64,000 nt of DNA. Source: an uncultured Clostridia bacterium. Its GTDB lineage: Bacteria > Bacillota > Clostridia > Christensenellales > Borkfalkiaceae. Shown in pieces: positions 47,537 to 56,498 of this stretch. Location of the stretch: contig CALVWW010000001.1 in assembly GCA_944368155.1 (NCBI GenBank), forward strand, positions 62,001-126,000. Direction: 5' to 3'. A program made the position numbers and the translations under genes. The notes under the pieces were generated by a model. It was not told where the DNA came from. It was given only the letters and a program-made list of their open reading frames with translations, and did not search any database. Every line of letters begins with the position of its first letter. Position 1 is the stretch's first letter.

Positions 47537-48083
47537 TGATTCTCTCCAAAAATAGTATAAAAAGAATTTTAAAAGCCACGAGCAGATTTATAACGCTCAC
47601 AATCTTTGCGCTGTAAATAATTCCGTCGTGTTCGGCGTTGAGTACAATGTAATTTTTAAGTTTACATTTACTGCCTTTGTTCTTAATGTAGCTGTACAGC
47701 GGAAAAGTTAAGGCACTCTGAATCAGCGCTGCGTAGGCGCCTCTTTCGCCGGCAAGCCCGAAATCTGATAGCTGTATAATTTTGAATATGCACAGATTAT
47801 CAAACGCTATCTTGCCGTCGCGAACGGCAATTACAGGATTCACAGAGGCGTTTTTACCGTTAATCATAATACGCCCGTCCTCTTCGGTGTTCATATCAAG
47901 GAATTTGAATACTCGGTACAGCCTGAAATTTGCCGAGGCAAACTTATTATGCGTGTCGGCGTATGCATAAACACTTACATACACAGGCAGCACACATACA
48001 AAAAACAGAGCGGCACTGCCGTAAACTATAAAATTTTCCACATAATTATTATCTGTAACAGGCGCACTGATTATACTATACAA
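47526..48083 (-). CDS. DUF2953 protein (YtfI-like)
   Basis: 185 residues. An N-terminal membrane segment (IVYGSAALFFVCVLPVYVSV, about 18-40) is followed by YAYADTHNKFASANFRLYR, the pattern of DUF2953 proteins (long beta-rich part after one membrane anchor). Another hydrophobic stretch ends the protein (VINLLVAFKILFILFL). Bacillus ytfI is next to ytfJ and is sporulation-linked; the same pairing is kept here. The function is unknown. Confidence 0.7.
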   Translation of the reverse strand: MYSIISAPVTDNNYVENFIVYGSAALFFVCVLPVYVSVYAYADTHNKFASANFRLYRVFKFLDMNTEEDGRIMINGKNASVNPVIAVRDGKIAFDNLCIFKIIQLSDFGLAGERGAYAALIQSALTFPLYSYIKNKGSKCKLKNYIVLNAEHDGIIYSAKIVSVINLLVAFKILFILFLERINEN

Positions 48084-48101
48084 TCTATATAAATAATAGA
48101 C

Positions 48102-48138
48102 AAACAGAGCGGCAGCCCGACGGGCTGCCGCTCTGTTT
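48102..48138 (-). terminator. Terminator after scpB
   Basis: A 17-bp perfect stem (arm GGGCTGCCGCTCTGTTT, loop GAC) begins next to the scpB stop codon. The minus-strand transcript ends with GUUUGUCUAUU. It separates scpAB from the ytfI-gerW-dacB genes. Confidence 0.88.
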
Positions 48139-48874
48139 ATTCATCATCTTTAATTTTTATTATATCGTCATCGTCGCCGAGGAAATCAGGGATTTCAAAG
48201 CCGTCTTCAATTACAAGCTGTTTATTTTCCTGCTTATCTTCCTTTAGGCGCTTGTTCTTGCCTTCAGCAGCTTCTTCGTCGGGATTATATTCATCCTTTC
48301 TGTAGAGATAATTTGCATCTTCGTCATCATCATCGCCGAAAGCTTTATTGTTTAGTTCCGCAATCTGCGCCATAAGCTCATCATAGTCGGGAAGTTCATC
48401 GATGGAATTCAATTTGAACCTCTTTAAAAAGTTATCGGTGGTGGCATATAAAATAGGTTTGCCGACAGTGTCTTTTCTGCCGCATGGATAAATCATCCCG
48501 AGGTCCAAAAGCGTCTGAATAGCATAATCGCCGCTCACCTGTCTTATGTCTTCAAGCTCAGATTTGGTTATGGGCTGCTTATATGCGATAATTGCCGCGC
48601 ATTCCAATATTGTGCGCGTAAATTCCTTTTCCTTTATCGGAGTTATGACTGACTGGACCTGCTCTTTATACTGCGGGTTAGAAGCAAACTGCAGTTTGCC
48701 GTTGAAAGCAAGAATATGTATGCCGCAATCGCCCGAATATTTTTCCTTGAGCTCGTCTACGCAGGCATTCACTTCCTTTAAAGAGCATCCGAGCTTTTCA
48801 ACAATGAACTTCACGGGCACCGGTTCGCCGGAGGCAAAAACTATTGCCTCAATTATATTCGTCAAAGGTTTCAC
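48137..48874 (-). CDS. scpB: Segregation and condensation protein B
   Basis: 245 residues, longer than usual (about 190). The winged-helix core is seen in IIEAIVFASGEPVPVKFI, LEDIRQVSGDYAIQTLLDLG and GRKDTVGKPILYATTDNFL. The last 60 residues are a Lys/Glu/Asp-rich tail without structure (DDDDEDANYL and similar), which is an extension. ScpB with ScpA and SMC condenses chromosomes. Overlaps scpA by 26 bp. Confidence 0.93.
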   Translation of the reverse strand: MKPLTNIIEAIVFASGEPVPVKFIVEKLGCSLKEVNACVDELKEKYSGDCGIHILAFNGKLQFASNPQYKEQVQSVITPIKEKEFTRTILECAAIIAYKQPITKSELEDIRQVSGDYAIQTLLDLGMIYPCGRKDTVGKPILYATTDNFLKRFKLNSIDELPDYDELMAQIAELNNKAFGDDDDEDANYLYRKDEYNPDEEAAEGKNKRLKEDKQENKQLVIEDGFEIPDFLGDDDDIIKIKDDE

Positions 48875-49739
48875 TTGAGTCGTCCTTTAAGTCCCAGTCG
48901 GGATTGAGTCTGATATCTATTTCACCGAAAACGCCCGTCTGCTCAACCATTATGTACTGGTGTTTGAGCATCTCGAGCATAGCCTGAAACGTAGTTATTA
49001 TTTCGCTCTTCGAATAGTTTGAAAAGAGTTCCTCAAACTTAACTGTGCCGCGGCTTATAAGCGTATCTTTTATGTAAGTCACTTTCTCTTCCACCGTGAA
49101 AGTATCCTTCGGGATTTCACGGACGTTGGTTTTTTCCCTTGCAATGCTTTCGTTTTTAAGCATAAGCTTTGCAAAAGCCTCTAAGAGAGCACTTACGGTA
49201 AAGTCTTTATAAACCACCTTTACTTTGCCGAACTCTTTATCCATTTCCTTGTAATAATAGCCTACGGTTTCCATCTCCTTCAGCTTGGGGGTTTCTTCTT
49301 TTATAAGCTCATATTCGCGCTGCTTGAGTTGCTCGATGAGCGCCTGTTGTTCTGCCAGAAGCTCGTTGTCTTCCTCAGGCATATCGACGGGAGGCAACAT
49401 GCTCTTTGATTTGATATAGATAATCTGCGCAGCTATCTGGAGATACTCACTCTCTTTATCAACGTCGCGCGTCGGTTGGGTTTTCATGTATTCAATATAA
49501 TCGAGAAATTGCTCGGTTACCTGTGAAACAAACACATCTTCTATATTTATCTTGGCTGTATTTATGAGATGAAGAAGCAGGTCGAGCGGGCCTTCAAAGT
49601 CGTCGAGAACTGTGGTATAGTCGACATCGGACTCAAAGTCCTCATATTTTAGCGCTTTATTGTCGCGTTCTCCGGCTTCGCTTTTACCTGTTTCCGCAAG
49701 AGAGGCCCTTTCTGTTTTTATTTCTGTTTCATTGCTCAT
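48849..49739 (-). CDS. scpA: Segregation and condensation protein A
   Basis: About 296 residues from the ATG at 49739 (MSNETEIKTERASLAE), after GGGGA; a start at 49772 would overlap the upstream gene by 37 bp and lacks a site. The kleisin N-terminus is seen in DFEGPLDLLLHLINTAKINI and EYLQIAAQIIYIKSKSMLPP, and the C-terminal winged helix in RGTVKFEELFSNYSKSEIITTF. It bridges the two heads of SMC. An acidic N-terminal extension of about 45 residues precedes the kleisin core. Overlaps the M50 gene by 4 bp. Confidence 0.94.
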   Translation of the reverse strand: MSNETEIKTERASLAETGKSEAGERDNKALKYEDFESDVDYTTVLDDFEGPLDLLLHLINTAKINIEDVFVSQVTEQFLDYIEYMKTQPTRDVDKESEYLQIAAQIIYIKSKSMLPPVDMPEEDNELLAEQQALIEQLKQREYELIKEETPKLKEMETVGYYYKEMDKEFGKVKVVYKDFTVSALLEAFAKLMLKNESIAREKTNVREIPKDTFTVEEKVTYIKDTLISRGTVKFEELFSNYSKSEIITTFQAMLEMLKHQYIMVEQTGVFGEIDIRLNPDWDLKDDSSETFDEYN

Positions 49740-50413
49740 AATATCAGTCCCCAGAATGCACTTATAGGCCACCCAATGTAGCTCACGGCAAATTGCAATA
49801 CATATCCCAAAATATCAAAGCGGGCGAATACCGGTAAGAAGTTTGCGGCAATATCACAGATGAAACTTTCAGCGATAAGTACGAGCAATATAATCTGACC
49901 GTATTTGCCGAGAAATTGTCTTACTTTATTCCACGGCTTGGTGAGAGATTCAAGTATTCTGAATCCGTCAAGGGGGAAAAGCGGCAAAAGATTGAATACT
50001 GCTATGCTAAGGTTATAGCTGTATACCAGCCTTAAAAAAGTAGTGAGAAACTCTGTGCCTACGTTGTTATCGAGATATATTACACACAGTCTGTAGAGCG
50101 GATAGACAAGGAATGCGATAATGTAATTTGTTACAACTCCGGCTATTGCTGTGGTGAACAGACCGAGTTTATAGTGCTTAAAGTTTGCCGAGTTTATAGG
50201 AACCGGCCGTGCCCAGCCGAAGCCCACCAGCGCACACATGACAAAACCTATCGGGTCAAAGTGTTTAATCGGATTTAGGGTAATCCGTCCGTTTAGTTTC
50301 GGCGTCGGGTCGCCGTTCGCGTATGCGACGGCTGCGTGCGCAAATTCGTGCGGCACAAGCACAAAAAGCATTGCCAGAATAGACGCGGCATAGAAAATAA
50401 TGATTTCAAGCAT
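49736..50413 (-). CDS. Site-2 protease family membrane peptidase (M50)
   Basis: 225 residues, about five membrane helices. The zinc site is HEFAHAAVAYANGDPTPKLNG (HExxH) near residue 23, with the second ligand in LLPLFPLDGFRILESL (Asp of the NxxPxPxLDG-like motif). These small M50 proteins lie next to scpA and lysA in many Firmicutes (YpuG region); their substrate is unknown. Stop overlaps the scpA ATG. Confidence 0.9.
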   Translation of the reverse strand: MLEIIIFYAASILAMLFVLVPHEFAHAAVAYANGDPTPKLNGRITLNPIKHFDPIGFVMCALVGFGWARPVPINSANFKHYKLGLFTTAIAGVVTNYIIAFLVYPLYRLCVIYLDNNVGTEFLTTFLRLVYSYNLSIAVFNLLPLFPLDGFRILESLTKPWNKVRQFLGKYGQIILLVLIAESFICDIAANFLPVFARFDILGYVLQFAVSYIGWPISAFWGLIL

Positions 50414-50432
50414 CTTTCAATTTATTCAATAT

Positions 50433-51758
50433 TTATTTAAGATAATCGGGTAAGACATCGTTTCTTATAAGGTCGTCGTAGGTTTGCGGCTTAACTATGT
50501 ACTCCGCCTTTCCGTTATTTACAAGTACAGCCGCAGGGATAAAGTTGCGGTTATAGTTGCTCGCCATGGAATAGTTGTATGCGCCTGTGGAAAGCACAGC
50601 GGCAATATCTCCCCGCTCGGCCTTAGGCAAAGGCACGTCCACGGCAATTAGGTCGCCGCTTTCACAGCACTTGCCGGCAATGGTCACCTTTTCCGTACAT
50701 TTTTCATTAGCGCGGTTTGCGAGCAGCACCGTGTATTTCGACTGATAGAGTGCATATCTGGGATTATCGAACATACCGCCGTCGATGGCTACATATTTCT
50801 TTACGCCCGGAATATCCTTGATTGCGCCGACAGTATACAGGGTGACGCCTGCTTCCCCTACTATCGAACGCCCGGGCTCGATAATCAGATAGGGCAGCTT
50901 GAGCGAAAGTTCCGCCGCTCTTTGTTTTACGGCGCCTATAAGAGCTTTGAGATATTCGGCATAGCCGTCAACGCTAATTTTCGCGTCCTCGTCGGTGTAC
51001 CATATTCCGAATCCGCCGCCGATGTTTAAGGTATCTGCTTCAAAACCAAGGTCGGCCTTTATCTTTGCCATAAAGTCCATAGCCTTTTGCGCGGCCAGAA
51101 CGAACGACTGTTTTTCGAAAATCTGAGACCCGATGTGGCAATGATAGCCTTTCAGGTTGAGGTGTTCTTTTTTTAGTATGTAACCGGTCATTCTTTCGGC
51201 GGTGCCGTCAGATATTGAAAAGCCGAACTTTGAATCTGTGCGCGCCGTCTGCACGAACGCATGAGTATGCGCCTCTACGCCGGGATTTATCCTTATCAGT
51301 ACATTTTGGCGAATGCCTGCCTTTCCTGCAAGCATGTCGAGTATATCGGCCTCGTCATAGGAATCAACGACGATTGTACCGACTTTCGCATCAACAGCAA
51401 ATTCAAGCTCGCGCAAGAGCTTATTGTTGCCGTGCATATATATCTTTTCTGTAGGGAAACCGGCCTTTACTGCAGTATACAATTCACCGCCTGAAACGAC
51501 GTCTACACCTATGTTTTCCTGCGAGGCTATTCTGTAAATAGCCATGCATGAAAATGCCTTCGAGGCATATAGAACAAGTCCGTTCCCATTGTATTCTTCG
51601 GCAATGGTATCACGGTAAACACGCATCATGTCGCGGATATACTTTTCATCAAACACGTAAAGAGGCGTCCCGAAATCTTTTGCAAGGTCTACAGCGTCGC
51701 AGCCACCTATTTCGAGATGCCCCTTTCCGTTAATTTTAAGTGTTTCTCTTGAGTTCAT
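50433..51758 (-). CDS. lysA: Diaminopimelate decarboxylase
   Basis: 441 residues. It converts meso-diaminopimelate to lysine with pyridoxal phosphate. The Schiff-base Lys is in LVLYASKAFSCMA, followed by EIAV-type barrel segments (YMHGNNKLLRELEFAV), HCHIGSQIFEKQSF, NIGGGFGIWY, IIEPGRSIVGEAG and CCESGDLI with the Cys used at the dimer interface. TYDDLIRNDVLPDYL ends the protein. AAGG lies before the ATG. It is in the conserved lysA-M50-scpA order. Confidence 0.96.
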   Translation of the reverse strand: MNSRETLKINGKGHLEIGGCDAVDLAKDFGTPLYVFDEKYIRDMMRVYRDTIAEEYNGNGLVLYASKAFSCMAIYRIASQENIGVDVVSGGELYTAVKAGFPTEKIYMHGNNKLLRELEFAVDAKVGTIVVDSYDEADILDMLAGKAGIRQNVLIRINPGVEAHTHAFVQTARTDSKFGFSISDGTAERMTGYILKKEHLNLKGYHCHIGSQIFEKQSFVLAAQKAMDFMAKIKADLGFEADTLNIGGGFGIWYTDEDAKISVDGYAEYLKALIGAVKQRAAELSLKLPYLIIEPGRSIVGEAGVTLYTVGAIKDIPGVKKYVAIDGGMFDNPRYALYQSKYTVLLANRANEKCTEKVTIAGKCCESGDLIAVDVPLPKAERGDIAAVLSTGAYNYSMASNYNRNFIPAAVLVNNGKAEYIVKPQTYDDLIRNDVLPDYLK

Positions 51759-51890
51759 TTAACTGTACCTTGATAAAAATTTTATATATTTTATTTTATC
51801 AAAATGCATATTATAAGTCAATTAAATGAAAACTTTAGTTTTTTCCGTATGAAATAATAGAACGGTATATATCACGATAAGGATTTCGGC

Positions 51891-53048
51891 TTATATAGTC
51901 CAACCGTCGGAAACGTTCTTTAATCTGTCGAGATATGTCGCTTTCCTTACGCTCTCGGCAGCGACTACGTTCACGGTTTTATATAGTATACCGTCTTTAT
52001 ATACTTCTATCGTTCCGACAACCTGACCTTTATCTACAGGTGCTTTTACGCAAAAGTCAGTCACAACAAAGCTTGTTTCGGCGTCTTCGCTGCGTTTACA
52101 GAACATATAGCAGTTTTCTTCAGGCATTACCCGGTAAGCAGACTTTTTGCCGCCGCGGAGAGAGAATTCGTCATTAAGCGTCACAGTTTTATCCAGTATA
52201 ATTTTGTTTTTGTAGTTTGCAAAGCCGTAGTCCAGAATCTTTGCCGCACTGCCGAAACGGTGTTCGCTGGTGTCCGCGCCGAGAACTACCGAAACAAGAC
52301 GCATATTTTCCCGTTTTGCCGTAACGGCAAGGCAGAAACCCGCCTCATTTGTAAATCCGGTTTTACCGCCGTCACAGCCGTTGTAGCTGCGTATTAATTT
52401 GTTTGTGTTGGTCATGGAAGTTGTTCTTCCGCCTTCGTGTGTGAAATCTTCCAGCCATATTTTGCTGTATTCAAAATATTCATTATGGTGAAGAAGATTG
52501 CAGAACATAGCGGCAACATCAGCTGCACATGAATACTGAGTGTCTTTGGGAAGTCCGGTACAGTTTGCAAACAGTGTATCTGAGAGACCGAGTTCGGTCG
52601 CCTTTTTGTTCATATCGGCGACAAATGCCTCTTCGCTGCCTGAAATCTTTTCGGCTATAGCAACGCAACTGTCGTTTGCGGAACATACGACAATACTTTT
52701 AACAAGTTCACTCATCTGGTAGGAATGCCCGCTCTCCAAAAAAATCTGTGAGCCGCCCATACCCGAAGCATTCTGACTCACATACACTTCATCGTCAAGC
52801 GAGACTGCGCCGTTTTCGACTGCGTCCAGACAAAGAGTGAGCGTCATTACTTTGCATACGCTTGCAATCGGCGTACGGAAATGCTCATTCTCACTGTACA
52901 CGCATTCGCCGGAATCGTAATCTACAAGGCAGGCCGATTTGCAACCCGTTGTAAGTTGGACATTATCCTCCGCCTTTGCAAAACCAAATGATGAGAGTGT
53001 GCCCGCAGCCGCGATAACCGCACAGCATAAATACAGTAACCTTTTCAT
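51891..53048 (-). CDS. D-alanyl-D-alanine carboxypeptidase DacF-like
   Basis: 385 residues. Signal peptide (LLYLCCAVIAAAGTLSSFGF), then S11 motifs: SxxK in PIASVCKVMTL, SxN in VVCSANDSCVAIAE and KTG in GGKTGFTNEAG. After the catalytic domain there is a beta domain (PBP5_C-like) with no clear membrane anchor. In Bacillus dacF is forespore-specific and tunes spore cortex cross-linking; the present position between a SpoIIM-like gene and lysA matches the dacF locus of Clostridia. The conserved Ser, Lys and Asn are all present. Confidence 0.9.
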   Translation of the reverse strand: MKRLLYLCCAVIAAAGTLSSFGFAKAEDNVQLTTGCKSACLVDYDSGECVYSENEHFRTPIASVCKVMTLTLCLDAVENGAVSLDDEVYVSQNASGMGGSQIFLESGHSYQMSELVKSIVVCSANDSCVAIAEKISGSEEAFVADMNKKATELGLSDTLFANCTGLPKDTQYSCAADVAAMFCNLLHHNEYFEYSKIWLEDFTHEGGRTTSMTNTNKLIRSYNGCDGGKTGFTNEAGFCLAVTAKRENMRLVSVVLGADTSEHRFGSAAKILDYGFANYKNKIILDKTVTLNDEFSLRGGKKSAYRVMPEENCYMFCKRSEDAETSFVVTDFCVKAPVDKGQVVGTIEVYKDGILYKTVNVVAAESVRKATYLDRLKNVSDGWTI

Positions 53049-53101
53049 ACAAACAGTATCTGAAAAACTGTATAAATTATGCAGAGTCCCTGCTAAAATT
53101 A

Positions 53102-53644
53102 CTATACAACCGCGATAACCAGCCTGAAAAGTACATTAAGAAGCAAAAACGCCGCAATCAGGGAAACAAGGGCAAAGACTAAAGGTATAAAGAACGCATA
53201 TCTCTTATTGAAACTGCGGCAACTCTCAATCAGAATAACGTTGAGTAAGCAAGATATAAGTCCTGAAGGTATGTAAACAAATATTGCGGCAAGCACTCCC
53301 CCGAATGACGAAACGGAGATTATGAGTACGCAATACACGGAAGAAAGCATGCACTTGAAGAACAACAATGGCAGCACGGCAAATTTGAAGCGCGTGCAGT
53401 ATACAATAAGAAAAAATGCGTAGATATATACCAGCTCGTAAAACAGCCGTCTGAAAAGCAGGAGTCCGTTTCTGAAATTGAATACGTAGTATACATATTC
53501 GGAGGCATAGTTTTGCATATAAGCACTTGTTTGGGTGGTTTTGCATAGTATTATGCCTGTGATAATTGCTAAAACTATTGTGCAAATATAGGCGATAATA
53601 TACTTTTTTTCAATTTTGCAGCGAAAAATATCAAAAGTCCTCAT
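53102..53644 (-). CDS. Multi-pass membrane protein, probable SpoIIM-like
   Basis: 180 residues with about five hydrophobic segments (IIAYICTIVLAIITGIILC, LVYIYAFFLIVYC, AVLPLLFFKCMLSSVYCVLI in part, AAIFVYIPSGLISCLLNVIL, and a final FFIPLVFALVSLIAAFLLL). The middle PSGLIS and surrounding pattern, plus the place between spoIVB and dacF, agree with SpoIIM (forespore engulfment complex DMP), but it is shorter than the usual 200-215 residues and the match is weak by eye. The 24-bp palindromic element (copy E) lies inside its coding region. Confidence 0.55.
   Translation of the reverse strand: MRTFDIFRCKIEKKYIIAYICTIVLAIITGIILCKTTQTSAYMQNYASEYVYYVFNFRNGLLLFRRLFYELVYIYAFFLIVYCTRFKFAVLPLLFFKCMLSSVYCVLIISVSSFGGVLAAIFVYIPSGLISCLLNVILIESCRSFNKRYAFFIPLVFALVSLIAAFLLLNVLFRLVIAVV
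53543..53566 (+). repeat. 24-bp interspersed palindromic element, copy E (inside a gene)
   Basis: GCATAGTATTATGC, CTG, then TGATAAT (degenerate ACATAAT). It has the same spacing and the same strand as the four intergenic copies, although it lies within the SpoIIM-like coding region, which is on the opposite strand. Confidence 0.6.
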
Positions 53645-53684
53645 ATAAGATTATATGAGGACTGCTGTTGTTAAAAGAACATTG

Positions 53685-54698
53685 TTATTTAGCCGCGAGC
53701 ATATTTTCAATAGAAATTCCAAACCCGCGCGTCGGGTCGTTTATAAACACATGAGTTACCGCGCCTATCAGTTTACCGTTCTGCACTATCGGGCTGCCGC
53801 TCATTCCCTGTACTATACCGCCGGTTTTGTTTATGAGGTCTTTGTCGTCAATCCTTATAACAAAATTGCGGTTATCTTTGTTATCCTTTTCTATTTTTAT
53901 TATTGAAATTTCGTAGCATTCCCTTTTATTTGAAGCAACTGTAGAATAAATCTCCGCTTTACCTGGCGTCACATTGTCAATATCTCCCGCTTCGATTTTA
54001 GTAAGGCCGGCGCAATCATAATTTTTATCTAAGTTGCCGTATATCCCGCATGCGGAATTCAAAGTTGCCGAACCAATAGTTTTACTGTTCTGAAATGCAC
54101 CCTTTAGTTCTCCCGGTGTACCGCGCACGCCGCGTTTTACATCGTAGATTATGCATCCGTATAGCGTTCCGCCGTTAATTTTTGTTACATTACCCGAAGT
54201 ATCTGTGACAGGATGACCGAGAGACGCAAATGAATTATCTGTTTTGTTGATATATGTCACTGTCCCTACTCCGCTCAGACTGTCGCGTACCAGCACGCCG
54301 ACTTTCATTGCGCCGCTTGACATGTCCTTAGCCGGCGTTATTGTAAGCTCCAACTCTTCCCCGTCGCGAATTATTGTCATTTTTGCGCTTTTTGAATTTT
54401 CCAGCAGCTGGGTAACATTTTCACTTGAAGTTACCTCTCTGCCGTTGATACTCTTTATAACATCACCTGTTTTCAGTCCTGCGTTCCTCGCCGGGGATAC
54501 AAGGCCGTCCTCCGTCAAAACATCGCACATGCCTACTACTTCTACAGTAGTTGTATCCAGCACAAAACCAGCGGGAAAACCTCCTAAATATAACTCATCG
54601 GGTTTAACGGGTGCGGCACCGGTAAGCGCAAATATGCAGCACACTGCGGCAATTATTATAATTAACAGCTTTTTTAATGAAGTTCTTTTGCTCGCCAT
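53685..54698 (-). CDS. spoIVB: SpoIVB peptidase (sporulation signal protease)
   Basis: About 337 residues from the ATG at 54698 (MASKRTSLKKLLIIIIAAV); a TTG at 54734 is less likely. Order: N-terminal membrane anchor, PDZ domain (GLVSPARNAGLKTGDVIKSING, residues about 75-115), then the S55 serine protease with SLGHPVTD (His) and GGIVQGMSGSPIVQNGK (Ser). In the intermembrane space of the forespore it cleaves SpoIVFA and so triggers sigma-K. The gene follows recN as in most spore formers, but spo0A is not the next gene; here spo0A is 30 kb away. Confidence 0.94.
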   Translation of the reverse strand: MASKRTSLKKLLIIIIAAVCCIFALTGAAPVKPDELYLGGFPAGFVLDTTTVEVVGMCDVLTEDGLVSPARNAGLKTGDVIKSINGREVTSSENVTQLLENSKSAKMTIIRDGEELELTITPAKDMSSGAMKVGVLVRDSLSGVGTVTYINKTDNSFASLGHPVTDTSGNVTKINGGTLYGCIIYDVKRGVRGTPGELKGAFQNSKTIGSATLNSACGIYGNLDKNYDCAGLTKIEAGDIDNVTPGKAEIYSTVASNKRECYEISIIKIEKDNKDNRNFVIRIDDKDLINKTGGIVQGMSGSPIVQNGKLIGAVTHVFINDPTRGFGISIENMLAAK

Positions 54699-54815
54699 AA
54701 AAATATTTTGCGCCGCTTTTGCGGATATATACAAAAAACTTTAAACATTGTCCGGTGGTTTTGCCGGCAAAATTTAAAGCGTCGCAAAATTGCGGCGCCC
54801 GTTTAAACAGGTGAT

Positions 54816-56492
54816 TTAATTATACTGAGCAATAAGCTCTGAGGCGTGTTTCCTGGCTGCTTCGGTACTCCCTCCTCCTGTCAGCCGTATTATTTCGTCA
54901 ACTTTTGCTTCGCCCCGGATTTCGCTTACAGTTGTTGTAGTGGTTCCTGCGTGCTCGACTTTTTTTATTAGGAAATTTTTGGCGCCCGCCGCACAAATCT
55001 GCGGCAGGTGCGAAACAGCTATAATCTGAGTGTGTTTTGAAATAGCGACAAATTTTTCTGCTACGCTTTTTGCAGTTACACCGCTTATGCCGGCATCGAT
55101 TTCGTCAAATATATAGGTCGAAATGCCGTTGAGGTCTTTAAGACATGCCTTGACTGAAAGCATAAAACGGCTGAGTTCACCGCCGCTTATAACTTTGTTA
55201 AGCGGCTTAAGGGGTTCGCCTGCATTAGCAGAAAACATGAAATGTACCTTGTCGCAACCGTTTGCACTGTTTAGTCCTGCTGTTCCGCGGTTATATTCTT
55301 CGAAATATACTTCAAATTTAGCGGCAGGCATATTCAAATCTGTAAGTTCGCTTTCCACTGCTTTGCAGAATTTCCCTGCGCCTGCTTTCCTGATTGCGGA
55401 AAGTGCGACACATCCTTCAAAAATTTTATCGTCGAGTTCAAAGAGGCGACTTGTCAGTTTTTCTGCTGCTTCCTCGCTGTCGGAGAGCAATTCAAATTCG
55501 TTCCCCGCCCTGTTTCTGAACTCTATAATTTCCTCTATGGTAGAGCCGTATTTCTTTTTTAGGCTTCTGATAAGGTCTAACCGCTCTTCTACTCTGCGTG
55601 CCTCGGCTTCGTCGAAATCCAATTCGTCAGCCATATCAGCAAGAGTGTCTGAAAGGTCCTGTATTTCAGCTAAAGCAGCCTCAAGGCGTTCTTCAACGGC
55701 AGAATAAGCATCGTTTAAGTCGGATATTCCCGCCATAAGCCGTCTCGCGGCTGAAATGCTGTCGCCGCTGCCGCCGTCACCATTTAACGCAGACATCGAA
55801 CCTGCTATTGCTTCGGCAATTTTCTCGGTATTATCTATTATTTTTCGTTTTGCAAGCAGTTCTTCTTCCTCGCCCGCAACTAGTCCGGCCGCATCAATTT
55901 CCTTTATCTGATATGCAAGAAGGTCAATCCTCCTTGCTCTTTCGGCGCCGTCGCCTCCAAGCTGTTGAAGCTTTCTATTGCAATCACGCTTTTCGGCAAG
56001 CAGCGAGGTCAGAGCCGATTTTATTTCAGCAAGCTTATCCCCGCACAGACTGTCGATGACGGCAAGCTGGTTGCTTTCGTTAAGAAGGGCAAAATGCTCG
56101 CTTTGTCCGTAAACATCCACAAGGTGCTGTGAAACGCTTTTCAGCATAGCAGCCGTCACCGTATTGCCGTTAATTTTTATATTTCCTTTGCCGTCCGCGG
56201 TGTATTTTCTGGTAATTATTATTTCTCCGTCGCTGTCTATATCAAGTTCCGCAAGCGCCTTTGCGGCAGCGGAATCAGGCGCAACAGCAAATTCGCCACG
56301 GACAAAAGCTTCGCTTTCACCGTAGCGTATCATATTTTTATCGGCTTTGCTTCCGAGAACAAAGTTGAGCGAATCTAAAATAACCGATTTGCCTGCGCCC
56401 GTTTCGCCCGACAGAATATTCAAAGCGGGGCCGAATTCTATATTTGCGTTTTCAATCAGCGCAATGTTTTTTATGGCCAATCTTTCAAGCAT
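54816..56492 (-). CDS. recN: DNA repair protein RecN
   Basis: 558 residues, SMC-like. Walker A is LSGETGAGKSVILDSL (residues about 27-42), followed by a long coiled coil with the family segments IKEIDAAGLVAGEEEELLA and KKKYGSTIEEIIEF, and then the signature VISGGELSRFMLSVK with Walker B IYIFDEIDAGISG and the HLPQICAAG switch. It acts early at double-strand breaks. It begins 6 bp after argR; argR-recN-spoIVB is a typical Firmicutes order. Confidence 0.96.
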   Translation of the reverse strand: MLERLAIKNIALIENANIEFGPALNILSGETGAGKSVILDSLNFVLGSKADKNMIRYGESEAFVRGEFAVAPDSAAAKALAELDIDSDGEIIITRKYTADGKGNIKINGNTVTAAMLKSVSQHLVDVYGQSEHFALLNESNQLAVIDSLCGDKLAEIKSALTSLLAEKRDCNRKLQQLGGDGAERARRIDLLAYQIKEIDAAGLVAGEEEELLAKRKIIDNTEKIAEAIAGSMSALNGDGGSGDSISAARRLMAGISDLNDAYSAVEERLEAALAEIQDLSDTLADMADELDFDEAEARRVEERLDLIRSLKKKYGSTIEEIIEFRNRAGNEFELLSDSEEAAEKLTSRLFELDDKIFEGCVALSAIRKAGAGKFCKAVESELTDLNMPAAKFEVYFEEYNRGTAGLNSANGCDKVHFMFSANAGEPLKPLNKVISGGELSRFMLSVKACLKDLNGISTYIFDEIDAGISGVTAKSVAEKFVAISKHTQIIAVSHLPQICAAGAKNFLIKKVEHAGTTTTTVSEIRGEAKVDEIIRLTGGGSTEAARKHASELIAQYN

Positions 56493-56498
56493 AATTAT

